Positions 1-7,600 of a stretch of DNA of 38,487 nucleotides are shown here, piece by piece. The position numbers and the translations under genes are program-made. Each line of letters starts with the position of its first letter. Within the stretch, counting starts at the first letter, position 1. This stretch comes from an uncultured Eubacteriales bacterium (lineage in GTDB: Bacteria; Bacillota; Clostridia; Monoglobales; Monoglobaceae): NCBI GenBank assembly GCA_900545865.1, contig URAN01000024.1:1-38487 (forward strand), given 5' to 3'. The notes beneath the pieces are model-generated. The model saw nothing but the letters and a program-made list of their open reading frames with translations, was not told the origin of the DNA and did no database searches.

Positions 1-232
1 AATCATTTTGTTTGAGAATCGGGTAATATAAGTTTGTGTTTCCCTTTTTTTCACAAGATACAACATTCTTTTTTAGTAATCTCTGCAAAAATGTAGAAAC
101 GGTAGACGGCGTCCAGTCGTTTCCGTCAAGAGCCCTGACAACATCGGATACCGTCATTTTCTTTTCCGAGTTCCACAAAATTTTCATAATACTGTATTCC
201 GAATCGGTAATTGTGTGTTTTGCATTTGACAT
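1..232 (-). CDS. BlaI/MecI-family transcriptional repressor, partial (runs off left edge)
   Basis: The 77 visible codons give the winged-helix DNA-binding domain of the BlaI/MecI/CopY family. Diagnostic blocks are ITDSEYSIMKILWN near residue 7, DVVRALDGNDWTPSTVSTF near 30-48, and LQRLLKKNVVSCEKKGN after it. The ATG at 232 fits the family N-terminus. The dimerisation and protease-cleavage part is outside the window. In this family the repressor usually controls a BlaR1/M56 sensor peptidase gene and a beta-lactamase or other cargo, which would lie to the left. It reads away from the mob genes and is probably cargo of the same mobile element (inference). Confidence 0.9.
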   Translation of the reverse strand, partial: MSNAKHTITDSEYSIMKILWNSEKKMTVSDVVRALDGNDWTPSTVSTFLQRLLKKNVVSCEKKGNTNLYYPILKQND

Positions 233-269
233 ATAAAATGCCCCCTTATGCGTCATAAGATTTTTGTTA

Positions 270-328
270 AGTGTAATTACACTCGTAGCTACTGTAATCA
301 GTATAACATAGTCAGCTACATTTGTCAA
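270..328 (-). promoter_or_regulatory. Promoter and probable operator of the BlaI-like gene
   Basis: On the minus strand a consensus -35 TTGACA (328-323) is followed after exactly 17 nt by TATACT (305-300). Between the -10 and the start codon lie a perfect 14-bp palindrome AGTGTAATTACACT (270-283), whose core TGTAATTACA resembles TGTA/TACA-type BlaI operators, and a second perfect 8-bp palindrome GTAGCTAC (285-292). Both sit at or just after the predicted transcription start, where an autorepressor would act. The promoter is seen directly; operator function is inferred. Confidence 0.75.
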
Positions 329-597
329 TGTTATTTTAATGAATTTATAAATTTTAACCAAGTCTTAACACATAAAACTGTTCGGAATATATAAATACAT
401 TACCCATATCAAAACAAGATTTTCAACCTCTTTCACACAAGTCTTGACTTGAATTTTTTTGCGAATTGAGCAAATAGAAGTCATTTTAGGGGCGGTTTTG
501 GGTTAGGGTATTACCTTGCTCAAAACCGTCCTTAAAAGTGTTGATTTTACGGTGTTTTTAACTGTCTATTTGCTCAATTAAGCCTTGTCCTTTACAT
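329..597. repeat. Gene-free stretch with a nested inverted repeat next to the relaxase 3' end
   Basis: No credible gene is visible here. A perfect 14-bp inverted repeat (AATTGAGCAAATAG at 464-477, complement at 566-579) encloses a second imperfect one (about 15 of 17 bp; 484-500 against 521-537, GGCGGTTTTG / CAAAACCGTC). The pair would form a long cruciform or RNA hairpin. It lies immediately downstream of the mobA stop codon and could act as a bidirectional terminator or a border structure of the element. Confidence 0.55.
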
Positions 598-2286
598 CTA
601 CCGTTCATTTTCTTTTTCCTGTTTACGGCGGCTATTTTCGGATTTTTGCACACTTTTCTTGTTTATATAATTTTCAAGCCGTTTGCGTACGGAATACCTG
701 TCCGTTTCGCCTATGGTTTTATCGGTTTCGGATTTTGCGGTATCATAAATATTCCGAATAAATGAGCCGCCGTAAATTTTTTGCAGTTCGGATATTGTTT
801 CGCTTTCAGACTGTGGTCTGATGTCATAACGCAAATTTTGTAATTCTTCCGTATCAAATTCCTGTGCCTGTTCCTTTAACTCGGAATATTCCTTTTGAGC
901 GCTGTCAAGTCTTGTTTTGCTTTCATTTGAGTGTCTTTCCATAACGGGAACGGCTTTTTGAATATCGTTTAGTTTAGTCTTAACCGTCTGAATATCGTTT
1001 GTATTGAGGTTTGCCAAAATTGTATTTTTCTTTGTACGCAATTCTTCGATTTGTTCCGACAGTTCATTGACAGCTTGCGTTAATTCCTTATGTTTGAAAA
1101 TCTTAATCGGCGGTGTTTTTGTTTTTTCGTCCTGTTTCCGCTTGCGCTCGCTGATTTTTGATTTTAATTCGGAAATAATTGCGGAATAATCATCGCAGTG
1201 AATTTTCAGTCTTGCGGCTTCTGTTGTCTTTGCGGTCTTCCACCTATCCGCAAAATTTATGACATACCGACAATGAATCATTGTACTGCGTAATTTTTCA
1301 AGCGTTTCCGCAACGACGGGCAGGGTGCGCTTGACTGCCTCCGTCAGCTTTCTTATCCGTTTTTTGATTTCACGCAAAATACGGTTGTCCTCTTTGATTT
1401 GCCGATTTAATTCGCACCGTTCGGAAATACCGCCTTTTTTCTCAACTATCCTTGCGGAAATCCCCTCATAAATTGTCGGCTGTTCATCAATGCCCCTTGC
1501 TTTATGGCTTCGGTGGTCGATACGGCTTTCGGACTTTGCAAGTTCAAGATATTTATTAGAAATATCCGCCCAGCTTTTCCGCCATATTTGCAACCGCTCC
1601 TCACTGTTCCAACGCTCCGTTATGGGATTTTGTCTGCCGTAGCGCGTGCTTTTCGGATATTTTGAAGCTCGCTCCAAACCCTCTGCCTGTGATGGCGGCA
1701 TATATACTTTCTTTTTCCCGACAAAATACTGATATTGCTTTTCCCAGCCGTCAGCCTGTGCTGCCTTAAACTCGGCTGATGTAAAACCTTTTTCCTCACC
1801 GTTTTTAACGCACAAATATTCTTTTTCGGTTTTGCTCTGCCATTTGCCGTTTTTGTCGAGCGGTCGGACGGTCAGCATAATATGTGCGTGTGGATTATGT
1901 CCGTCCGTATCGTGAATACAGAAATCGGCGCACATTCCGTCTGCTACAAAATTGTCCTTTGCATATTCGGATATTAAAGATATATTTTGTTCCTTGCTTA
2001 ATTCAACAGGCAAGGCAACAACAAATTCCCGTGCAAGCCTACTATCCTTTGTTTTCTCGGCTTCTTCGACTTCGTTCCATAAAACGCTTCGGTCTTGCCA
2101 CTCCGGCGGAGCTTGCGGCGGCAGCAGCACTTGTTCATATATAAGTCCGTGTTTTCTTGTATAATCGTGCTGCACTCCGTCATAATCATTGAAAATTTTG
2201 GAACAGCTCATATATGCGGAAGCGGCAACGGCGCTGCGCCCAATCCCTCTTGAAATGACCTTTGCTTCCAAATGATAAATCGCCAT
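598..2286 (-). CDS. mobA: MobA/MobL-family (MOBQ) relaxase
   Basis: This is the relaxase that would nick the oriT and lead the strand in conjugal mobilisation. The N-terminus MAIYHLEAKVISRG is typical of MobA/MobL. Tyr25 falls exactly where the catalytic Tyr of RSF1010 MobA lies, and HNPHAHIM (His130, His133, His135) is the metal-binding HUH motif. The relaxase domain covers about residues 1-210. Residues of about 300-530 are charged and probably coiled-coil. The start at 2286 was chosen over an upstream in-frame ATG (2382) because AGGAG lies 8 nt before it and the family N-terminus begins there. The gene reads away from the predicted oriT. With 562 residues it is a normal length, and no primase domain is recognisable. 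No coupling protein is visible, so transfer would need helper functions. Confidence 0.93.
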   Translation of the reverse strand: MAIYHLEAKVISRGIGRSAVAASAYMSCSKIFNDYDGVQHDYTRKHGLIYEQVLLPPQAPPEWQDRSVLWNEVEEAEKTKDSRLAREFVVALPVELSKEQNISLISEYAKDNFVADGMCADFCIHDTDGHNPHAHIMLTVRPLDKNGKWQSKTEKEYLCVKNGEEKGFTSAEFKAAQADGWEKQYQYFVGKKKVYMPPSQAEGLERASKYPKSTRYGRQNPITERWNSEERLQIWRKSWADISNKYLELAKSESRIDHRSHKARGIDEQPTIYEGISARIVEKKGGISERCELNRQIKEDNRILREIKKRIRKLTEAVKRTLPVVAETLEKLRSTMIHCRYVINFADRWKTAKTTEAARLKIHCDDYSAIISELKSKISERKRKQDEKTKTPPIKIFKHKELTQAVNELSEQIEELRTKKNTILANLNTNDIQTVKTKLNDIQKAVPVMERHSNESKTRLDSAQKEYSELKEQAQEFDTEELQNLRYDIRPQSESETISELQKIYGGSFIRNIYDTAKSETDKTIGETDRYSVRKRLENYINKKSVQKSENSRRKQEKENER

Positions 2287-2423
2287 AGCGGATTGCTCCT
2301 TTCCGTCACGCAATAGAACATAATTTATCAAGTAAATACAAGGGTTTCGGGAGCCGTTTTTGAGAGGGTAATATATAACCATTAAACACCCCGAAAACGG
2401 CGTTCTATTGCGTTACATTTTTG

Positions 2424-2444
2424 TTTCTTTTTCCTAAAAAGAAA
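2424..2444. terminator. A/T-rich hairpin between mobA and oriT
   Basis: TTTCTTTTT (2424-2432) pairs with AAAAAGAAA (2436-2444) across a 3-nt loop. It lies 138 nt upstream of the mobA start, in the long leader between oriT and the relaxase. It could be a weak terminator or attenuator. Confidence 0.3.
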
Positions 2445-2640
2445 GTGGGCGGAAGATGTGAAACAGATAACGCACATCAAAGATAAAAGCTGTCGGCGAC
2501 AGGTTTTATCGAAATTTCGACAAGGTATGAAATACCGATATGCCCGATTTTATCGGAGCATTGTTTTGTAAAACTACAAAACTGTCGGAATTTACGGCGA
2601 ATGAGCAGAGCGAATTTGACGAGCTCTCTGCAAGAGCGCA

Positions 2641-2710
2641 CGGCTTGCCAACGGCAAGTACCACCACTTGACCTGCGGTCAAGTGGTGAGTAAGCGCGCC
2701 CTTATAGGGA
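2641..2710. other. oriT: Predicted MOBQ-type origin of transfer (oriT)
   Basis: A perfect 11-bp hairpin with a 3-nt loop (ACCACTTGACC 2663-2673, GGTCAAGTGGT 2677-2687) is followed 2 nt later by GTAAGCGCGCCCTTA (2690-2704). This matches the RSF1010/pTF1 nic layout: hairpin, then GTAAnTGCGCCCT. By analogy the nick would fall between 2698 and 2699. A second small hairpin, CTTGCC-AAC-GGCAAG (2644-2658), precedes it. The site lies upstream of the relaxase gene, as expected. Motif and geometry are seen; nicking is inferred from the MOBQ family. Confidence 0.8.
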
Positions 2711-2714
2711 AATT

Positions 2715-2742
2715 AAGGGGATTTTCGCATAGAAATCCCCTT
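2715..2742 (-). terminator. Terminator-like hairpin after the tnpW-DUF3847 pair
   Basis: A 10-bp stem AAGGGGATTT (2715-2724) / AAATCCCCTT (2733-2742) lies 14 nt past the DUF3847 stop. It separates this transcription unit from the oriT. The T-run after it is weak on the minus strand (AATTT). Confidence 0.5.
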
Positions 2743-2756
2743 GAAATAAGTTGCTT

Positions 2757-2966
2757 TTACATCAGATTTTCCGTAAAATACCGATGCAAAAATTCCTCCA
2801 GATTATCGGTTTCTACCGTTTTTATTTCGGGTAAAACCTTTTCTAAAGCTGCACCCTCAACGATAAGCCTGTGCGTTCTCGCCTTGCGTTCCTTTACTCT
2901 GTCACGGGCGATTGCTTCCTCTAATCTGTGCTTTTCCTGCAATAATTTTTTCTCGTCCTCTGTCAT
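2757..2966 (-). CDS. DUF3847-like small mobile-element protein
   Basis: A 69-aa, highly charged protein starting MTEDEKKLLQEKHRLEEAIARD, with an N-terminal helix that is probably coiled-coil (EKHRLEEAIARDRVKERKARTHRL). It resembles the DUF3847 family, found almost only on Firmicutes mobilizable elements; its function is unknown. The start at 2966 overlaps the upstream tnpW stop as ATGA, which implies translational coupling. An in-frame ATG further upstream (3080) would overlap most of tnpW and is unlikely. Confidence 0.65.
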   Translation of the reverse strand: MTEDEKKLLQEKHRLEEAIARDRVKERKARTHRLIVEGAALEKVLPEIKTVETDNLEEFLHRYFTENLM

Positions 2967-3133
2967 ACTGCTTTTCGCTCCTTTACCTTGTTTTTCAGCA
3001 TTGATAAAATCAAATCGTCTGCCGTTTGTTTCGTATCGGGATTTCCGAATGATGAAACAATAAATGTAATCTTGCCGCATTTTCTGCGGTATGCGTTTCC
3101 GATAGGCGCTGCTCTCGGTTTATTCTTGAACAT
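2963..3133 (-). CDS. TnpW-like transposon-encoded small protein
   Basis: A 56-aa ORF, MFKNKPRAAPIGNAY..., with a strong GGAGG 7 nt before its ATG. The central ITFIVSSFGNPDTKQTADDL segment resembles the TnpW family of Tn4451/Tn4453-type elements, whose role is not established. The TGA stop overlaps the next gene start (ATGA), so the two form one unit. Its ribosome binding site lies inside the 3' arm of a long hairpin (see the adjacent entry). The family assignment is from memory of the motif. Confidence 0.6.
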   Translation of the reverse strand: MFKNKPRAAPIGNAYRRKCGKITFIVSSFGNPDTKQTADDLILSMLKNKVKERKAV

Positions 3134-3192
3134 AAAAAAGCCTCCTTTCTCTGCAAACTGTAATTTCAGTTTACAGGAAAAGAGGCTTTTTT
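3134..3192 (-). terminator. Terminator-like hairpin that also buries the tnpW ribosome binding site
   Basis: On the minus strand an 11-bp outer stem (arms 3182-3192 and 3134-3144, AAAAAAGCCTC / GAGGCTTTTTT) encloses an inner AAACTG / CAGTTT stem and ends in six T directly before the tnpW ATG at 3133. It would terminate transcripts from the STAND gene and could also hide the GGAGG of tnpW, so that read-through RNA is poorly translated. Confidence 0.7.
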
Positions 3193-3193
3193 A

Positions 3194-3222
3194 CATTGAG
3201 TGCAAATTGAGCGTAAATTGAC
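3194..3222. repeat. Three 11-bp iterons (ATTGA), left copy flanking the STAND gene
   Basis: ATTGA recurs at 3195, 3206 and 3217, an exact 11-bp period, with consensus ATTGAnnGnAA. The array ends at the STAND stop codon. Its 29-bp sequence is an inverted copy, 21 of 29 positions identical, of the array at 5526-5554 in the STAND leader. Confidence 0.75.
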
Positions 3223-5501
3223 TAATTTTCCGATATTAAATTTTGTGCGTTGATTCCGTATGAGGAAACAGCGTCTTGCAGTTCGTATATTTTCCGCTGC
3301 GTAAGCTCCGGCTCGTCCTCATAAATTTCGGCATAGATATTCAATGCCTTTTTCAAATGTGGTACGGCGTTTGCCTTATCGTTCATCTGCAAATACATAA
3401 TGCCTGTATTCCATAAAAGCTCCGCATAAATACCGCTGTTTTCTTCTGTGTATTCCACACATTTTTTTAATGCGGTTATTGCTTTTTCCGGCTCGCTTAA
3501 GTTTGCGGCAAGGTTGGCATAATTGCAGATTTGAGCAATACTGTCGGCTGTGTACTGCAAGTTATTTTCCGTTAAAATATAATATGCCTTTTCCATAAAT
3601 TCTTTTGCTTTGAATACATCTCCGCTTGCGTGATACAAGCCGCCCGTATTTGCGTAAATATTTGCTATAAGGTGCGGATTTGTATTTTCATCGCATAAAT
3701 TTACGGCTTGCAGTTCATATTCCAAAGCGGCGGATATATTTTGATTACAGATGTGCTCATACGCCGATTTGTAATCAAAAAGCAAAGCACGGTCATCATT
3801 GTTATGCGCTATTGTTTCAAGCTCTGCAATAATCAGCTTCATTCCGCTTTGATATGCGTACTTTTCCATATACGCAAATGCGTCTTTTATGAATATCTTG
3901 TATTTGTCCGTATCGTCCTTTTCTGCAAGCAGGATTATATTTTCAATCACCTTAAACATTGTAGTGTGATACGGCAGGTCTGCTCCGTGCATAAGGCACA
4001 GATTATGTATGCCGGTGATAAAAATTTGGCAGTTTGAAATACTCGGTTTTTTATCGTCAAGCGTGATTTCCTTTATCAGAGGGTGCAGGACGATTTTGTG
4101 TAATTCGTTCCGTTTTATCGTTCCGTATTCTATTAGCCGGTTAAGGCTGTTGAGATTTTTTAAGTTCAGCCACCGTGCAAAAAGCCTTGGGTTTATGCCA
4201 TCATCGGGAATAAATGTCATACATTTTAATATTTCGCCGCACTCGCCGTCAAGTCCGGCAATATACATAAGCCTGTGGATATGCTCGTAATAGGTTGCTT
4301 TCCGGTTTCTGCCGTCCTTTACGATATTTATTTTGTCCTCGCTTTGCAGTATGCTTTTTGATTTTTTCAGTTCCGCAAGCAGTTTTTTCGGCTTTAATAT
4401 TCCGCAGGCAAGCAGACGGGCGGCAAGCTCGACTGACAGAGTGTGACGGTGTACCTCATCAATGATTTGCGTTACAATTTCAAGTTTCTGTTCGGTTTTG
4501 TCATAAAATTTTTCGGCAAGCCCGATAAGGGTAATTTTCGGCATTTCCAAAGCCTCAAATTCCGTGTATTCCGAAAATCTGCACCTTGTTGTAAATAGGA
4601 TTTTGCAGCGGTATTGCATAATATCGTCAAAACCGCTTTCAGGTGTGGGCACAATATCAAAATTATCAATGATAATCAGCGTGTCCTCTTTCAGACTTTT
4701 CAAAAATCGGCTGTGCCTTTCAAAACGGCTGTCAGTTTCGGTTTCCGTATCGTCGGCAAAATCGCAGTCTGCAATCATCTGTTTTAAGTTTCCGCCATAC
4801 CGTAAATACAAAATATTCGTATATTCTTTTTTATATTTTTCGGCATACATCTTTGCAAGCTCGCTTTTGCCTATGCCCGCAACTCCCGTTAAAAATATTT
4901 TATCGTTTTCTTTCAGTAATTCGTGTATATTTTCAAGGTCGCTTTCCCGTCCGCAGAAATGACGGCAGGGCTTCGGTACAATGTCATAGATGTAATCTTT
5001 CACAATGGGTGAAAGCGTTCCCGTTGATAATAATTCTTTCGTCTTGACATCGTGTTTGATAAATGTTCTGTTCATTGTAAATAAGAGTACACGGCTTATG
5101 AAATTTGAAAGGTCAATATCATTGTTATAGGGATAATTTTTTGTAAGTTCACTTTTTAGATTAGCCGATACGGTCGTATCGTTCATCAACAGATGATACA
5201 GTTCCTCTGCCGCCATAAATTTATCGTAAAGCAGGGGTAAAATATTTTGTTCGATGTCAATCGCCATTGCTTCAATATTTCCGTTTGCGGAATAATAGCT
5301 TGTAAGACGAGAGCTTATTTTCGCCGTTCCGTTCAGCCAACGGCACACAAGCCCGTTGTCGAAATCAAAGTCAAGACCTTCGTCGCTTTCGATAAAGTCC
5401 TTGAATAAGTCATACATAAAATCAAGCTGGCTTATACTTTTGCCGACCGCAACAAAATCAAGTATTATTTTTGCAGCCGTGCAGAAATCACATATTTTCA
5501 T
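3222..5501 (-). CDS. STAND (NB-ARC-like) NTPase with C-terminal TPR repeats
   Basis: A 759-aa soluble protein. Residues 1-175 form an unrecognised helical N-terminal domain, a possible effector or adaptor. A nucleotide-binding domain follows, with FCGRESDL at 182-189, P-loop GVAGIGKS at 206-213, Walker B LIIIDNFD at 275-282 and sensor-like FTTR at 303-306. A winged-helix/arm region spans about 330-500. TPR-like helical pairs cover about 570-745 (for example NIYANTGGLYHASGDVFKAKEF). STAND proteins are ligand-triggered switches; in bacteria they include transcription activators and anti-phage Avs-type sensors. On a mobilizable element this one could be a defence or regulatory module (inference). 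The gene stands alone, with its own promoter and leader iterons. AGGAAG lies about 13 nt before the ATG. Confidence 0.85.
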   Translation of the reverse strand: MKICDFCTAAKIILDFVAVGKSISQLDFMYDLFKDFIESDEGLDFDFDNGLVCRWLNGTAKISSRLTSYYSANGNIEAMAIDIEQNILPLLYDKFMAAEELYHLLMNDTTVSANLKSELTKNYPYNNDIDLSNFISRVLLFTMNRTFIKHDVKTKELLSTGTLSPIVKDYIYDIVPKPCRHFCGRESDLENIHELLKENDKIFLTGVAGIGKSELAKMYAEKYKKEYTNILYLRYGGNLKQMIADCDFADDTETETDSRFERHSRFLKSLKEDTLIIIDNFDIVPTPESGFDDIMQYRCKILFTTRCRFSEYTEFEALEMPKITLIGLAEKFYDKTEQKLEIVTQIIDEVHRHTLSVELAARLLACGILKPKKLLAELKKSKSILQSEDKINIVKDGRNRKATYYEHIHRLMYIAGLDGECGEILKCMTFIPDDGINPRLFARWLNLKNLNSLNRLIEYGTIKRNELHKIVLHPLIKEITLDDKKPSISNCQIFITGIHNLCLMHGADLPYHTTMFKVIENIILLAEKDDTDKYKIFIKDAFAYMEKYAYQSGMKLIIAELETIAHNNDDRALLFDYKSAYEHICNQNISAALEYELQAVNLCDENTNPHLIANIYANTGGLYHASGDVFKAKEFMEKAYYILTENNLQYTADSIAQICNYANLAANLSEPEKAITALKKCVEYTEENSGIYAELLWNTGIMYLQMNDKANAVPHLKKALNIYAEIYEDEPELTQRKIYELQDAVSSYGINAQNLISEN

Positions 5502-5525
5502 AATTAAAATTTCACTTCCTTTTTC

Positions 5526-5554
5526 CTCAATTTCAAGTCAATTTACGGTCAATG
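5526..5554. repeat. Three 11-bp iterons (ATTGA on minus strand) in the STAND leader
   Basis: TCAAT on the plus strand occurs at 5527, 5538 and 5549, an exact 11-bp spacing. On the minus strand this reads ATTGACCGTAA, ATTGACTTGAA, ATTGAGGAA. The array lies between the predicted promoter and the start codon and is the inverted partner of 3194-3222. Confidence 0.75.
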
Positions 5555-5578
5555 CAAGTCCTTCTTTCTTAATTTATA

Positions 5579-5588
5579 ATTATACCAT
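5579..5588 (-). promoter_or_regulatory. Extended -10 promoter of the STAND gene
   Basis: On the minus strand TGGTATAAT (TATAAT at 5584-5579 with a TG one base upstream) gives a good extended -10. No clear -35 is visible. It faces away from the recombinase promoter about 55 bp to the right. Confidence 0.5.
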
Positions 5589-5636
5589 AATTCATAATAA
5601 AAAGATACCAAAAGAACAGAAATTTTTGATTAGGCA

Positions 5637-5665
5637 TTGAAATATTTTCAAAGGCGCGGTATAAT
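5637..5665 (+). promoter_or_regulatory. Promoter of the serine recombinase
   Basis: TTGAAA (5637-5642), a 17-nt spacer, then TATAAT (5660-5665). The predicted start is about 40 nt before the recombinase ATG. Confidence 0.75.
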
Positions 5666-5711
5666 TAAAATATACAATATCTTAAATTGCTGTTCGGAAA
5701 GGAAGGAATCA

Positions 5712-7325
5712 ATGAATAAGAAACAGCAATTTAATAAAATAACGGCTCTTTACTGCCGATTAAGCCGAGATGATGATTTGGGCGGCGACAGTATGAGCAT
5801 ACAAAACCAAAAGGCAATGCTTGAACATTTTGCAAGCGAAAACGGACACACCAACTGCAAGTATTTCATAGACGACGGTGTTTCTGGCACAACGTTTGAA
5901 CGCAAAGGCTTTCAAGAAATGATAACCGAGATAGAAAACGGAAATGTAGGCACGGTTATTGTAAAAGACCTGTCAAGACTTGGACGCGAATACTTGCAGA
6001 CGGGTTATTACACCGAGATTATGTTTCCGAAATATGATGTTCGTTTTATCGCCGTAAACGATAATGTTGACAGCAGCACAGGCGACAACGAATTTGCTCC
6101 GTTCAAAAATATTATCAACGAATGGTATGCACGCGACATCAGCCGTAAAATCCGTTCTTCGTATAAAACCAAAGCGTTAAAAGGTGAATTTACGGGTGTG
6201 TTTGCTCCGTTCGGTTACAGAAAATCGCCGGAGGATAAGCATAAGTTAATTCCCGATGAGAACGCAGAAATCGTTAAGCGTATGTTTCAAATGGCATTGG
6301 ACGGCAAATCGTGCTGTGCTATCGCAACCGCCTTAAAAAAAGAGCATATTCCCACGCCCGGCGCTTATGTCCGAGATAAAGACGGCGTTATGCGTGAAAA
6401 CAAAAAGGTGAAATATCCGTACAGCTGGTTTCAGACAACGGTCAGAGATGTTTTGTCAAACGAGGTGTATATCGGCAATATGGTAAGCCTTAAATTTACC
6501 TCAAAATCATTTAAGGACAAAAAGCTGATTGCACGCCCCGAAAGTGAGCATATACGGGTTGAAAACACGCATGAGCCGATTGTTGACAAGGAAACATTTT
6601 ATACCGTTCAAAAGCGTATTGCAGTCAAAAAGCCGCAAAACAAATTAAATCCCGATAATGTTTTTCGGGGGCTGGTATTCTGCGGCGAGTGCAGCTCAAG
6701 CCTTGTCTACAAAAAGGAAAACAGCGTAACAAATACCGCTAAATATCAATGCAATTTGTATGTTCACAGAGGGAAAAGCGTATGCACAAACCATTCCGTC
6801 ACCGCCGAGAATTTGAAAAGCATTGTGCTTGACGATATTAACCGTCATATACGGCTGTCAAAAGAGGATAAGTCGGCGTATGTAAAAAGGCTTGTTCAGA
6901 GTACGGACGATATGCAAAGCGGCGAAAGGGCGTTATCTAAAAAGGAAATACAGAGAATAACGCAAAGGCTTGATGAGATAAGCAAGGTTTTACAGACAAT
7001 GTATGAAGATAAGGTTTTTGGTCGCATATCGAGTGAGCGTTACGCTTCAATATCCGCAAGCCTTGAAAAAGAAGAAAATGAATTAAAAAATCGTTATGAT
7101 GAAATTCAGACGAGATTATCAAGGACGGAGCAGAAAACCGAATCGGCAAAAGATTTTGCGGATTTGATAGAACGGTATTCGCCCGTAAAAGAGCTCACGG
7201 CAGATTTATTAAACCGCCTTATTGAAAAAATCGTCATTCACGAAAAAACGGACGAAAACGGCGAAAAGGTAATGCCGATAGAAATTTATTACAGATTTAT
7301 CGGCAAGACCGAAAATGAGAATTAA
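5712..7325 (+). CDS. Large serine recombinase (TnpX-like) with zinc ribbon and DUF4368-type tail
   Basis: A 537-aa site-specific recombinase expected to excise and integrate the element. The N-terminal resolvase domain (about 1-150) has ALYCRLSRDD with catalytic Ser18 and the family blocks DDGVSGTTFERKGF and VKDLSRLGREYLQTGYY. A recombinase domain (about 160-290) and a Cys-rich zinc ribbon (CGEC...C...C, about 322-360) follow. A long coiled-coil spans about 395-470, then the DUF4368-type end LLNRLIEKIVIHEK. The start at 5712 has GGAAGGA 6 nt upstream; an in-frame ATG at 5637 lies inside the promoter and is rejected. It reads out of the element toward the right junction, the usual place for such recombinases. 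Confidence 0.95.
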   Translation: MNKKQQFNKITALYCRLSRDDDLGGDSMSIQNQKAMLEHFASENGHTNCKYFIDDGVSGTTFERKGFQEMITEIENGNVGTVIVKDLSRLGREYLQTGYYTEIMFPKYDVRFIAVNDNVDSSTGDNEFAPFKNIINEWYARDISRKIRSSYKTKALKGEFTGVFAPFGYRKSPEDKHKLIPDENAEIVKRMFQMALDGKSCCAIATALKKEHIPTPGAYVRDKDGVMRENKKVKYPYSWFQTTVRDVLSNEVYIGNMVSLKFTSKSFKDKKLIARPESEHIRVENTHEPIVDKETFYTVQKRIAVKKPQNKLNPDNVFRGLVFCGECSSSLVYKKENSVTNTAKYQCNLYVHRGKSVCTNHSVTAENLKSIVLDDINRHIRLSKEDKSAYVKRLVQSTDDMQSGERALSKKEIQRITQRLDEISKVLQTMYEDKVFGRISSERYASISASLEKEENELKNRYDEIQTRLSRTEQKTESAKDFADLIERYSPVKELTADLLNRLIEKIVIHEKTDENGEKVMPIEIYYRFIGKTENEN

Positions 7326-7326
7326 A

Positions 7327-7345
7327 GGCGGCACGCACAGCCGCC
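7327..7345 (+). terminator. GC hairpin after the recombinase
   Basis: GGCGGC (7327-7332) pairs with GCCGCC (7340-7345) two bases after the stop codon. No T-run follows, so it may be a weak terminator or part of the right attachment end. Confidence 0.4.
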
Positions 7346-7356
7346 GTATAAATTTA

Positions 7357-7556
7357 GGCTCACCACCGCAATATATGAATTACTTGATTTATGTCGAGTT
7401 CGTATTCAAAGAGCGAAAAGAATGTTAAAATACGATAATACCTCGGTAGAGGAAACGGCAGAGAAGTGCGGTTATGCCAATCAATATCATTTTATCAGAC
7501 AGTTTAAAAAAACAGTTGGCGTTACTCCGGGAAAATATAAAAAGCTAAAAAAATAA
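7357..7556 (+). pseudogene. 3' remnant of an AraC-family regulator, frameshifted
   Basis: The reading RIQRAKRMLKYDNTSVEETA, then EKCGYANQYHFIRQFKK and TVGVTPGKYKKLKK, is the second helix-turn-helix of an AraC/XylS activator, ending at a TAA (7554-7556). The preceding SPPQYMNYLI block is in another frame, so there is at least one frameshift near 7380. No 5' half is present in the window. It is probably the gene interrupted by the mobile element, with the other part beyond the left element end. Confidence 0.75.
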
Positions 7557-7558
7557 AC

Positions 7559-7600
7559 GCGTTACTTTAAAAACATTTTGATAAATTTTTAAAGTAACGC
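7559..7600. terminator. 15-bp perfect hairpin after the araC remnant
   Basis: GCGTTACTTTAAAAA (7559-7573) is fully complementary to 7586-7600, with a 12-nt loop. A and T runs on both sides of the loop make it usable as a terminator in either direction. Confidence 0.65.

Noticed and set aside
36..236. Plus-strand 66-aa open frame at the left edge
   Set aside because: It is the antisense shadow of the clearly recognisable BlaI-family gene.
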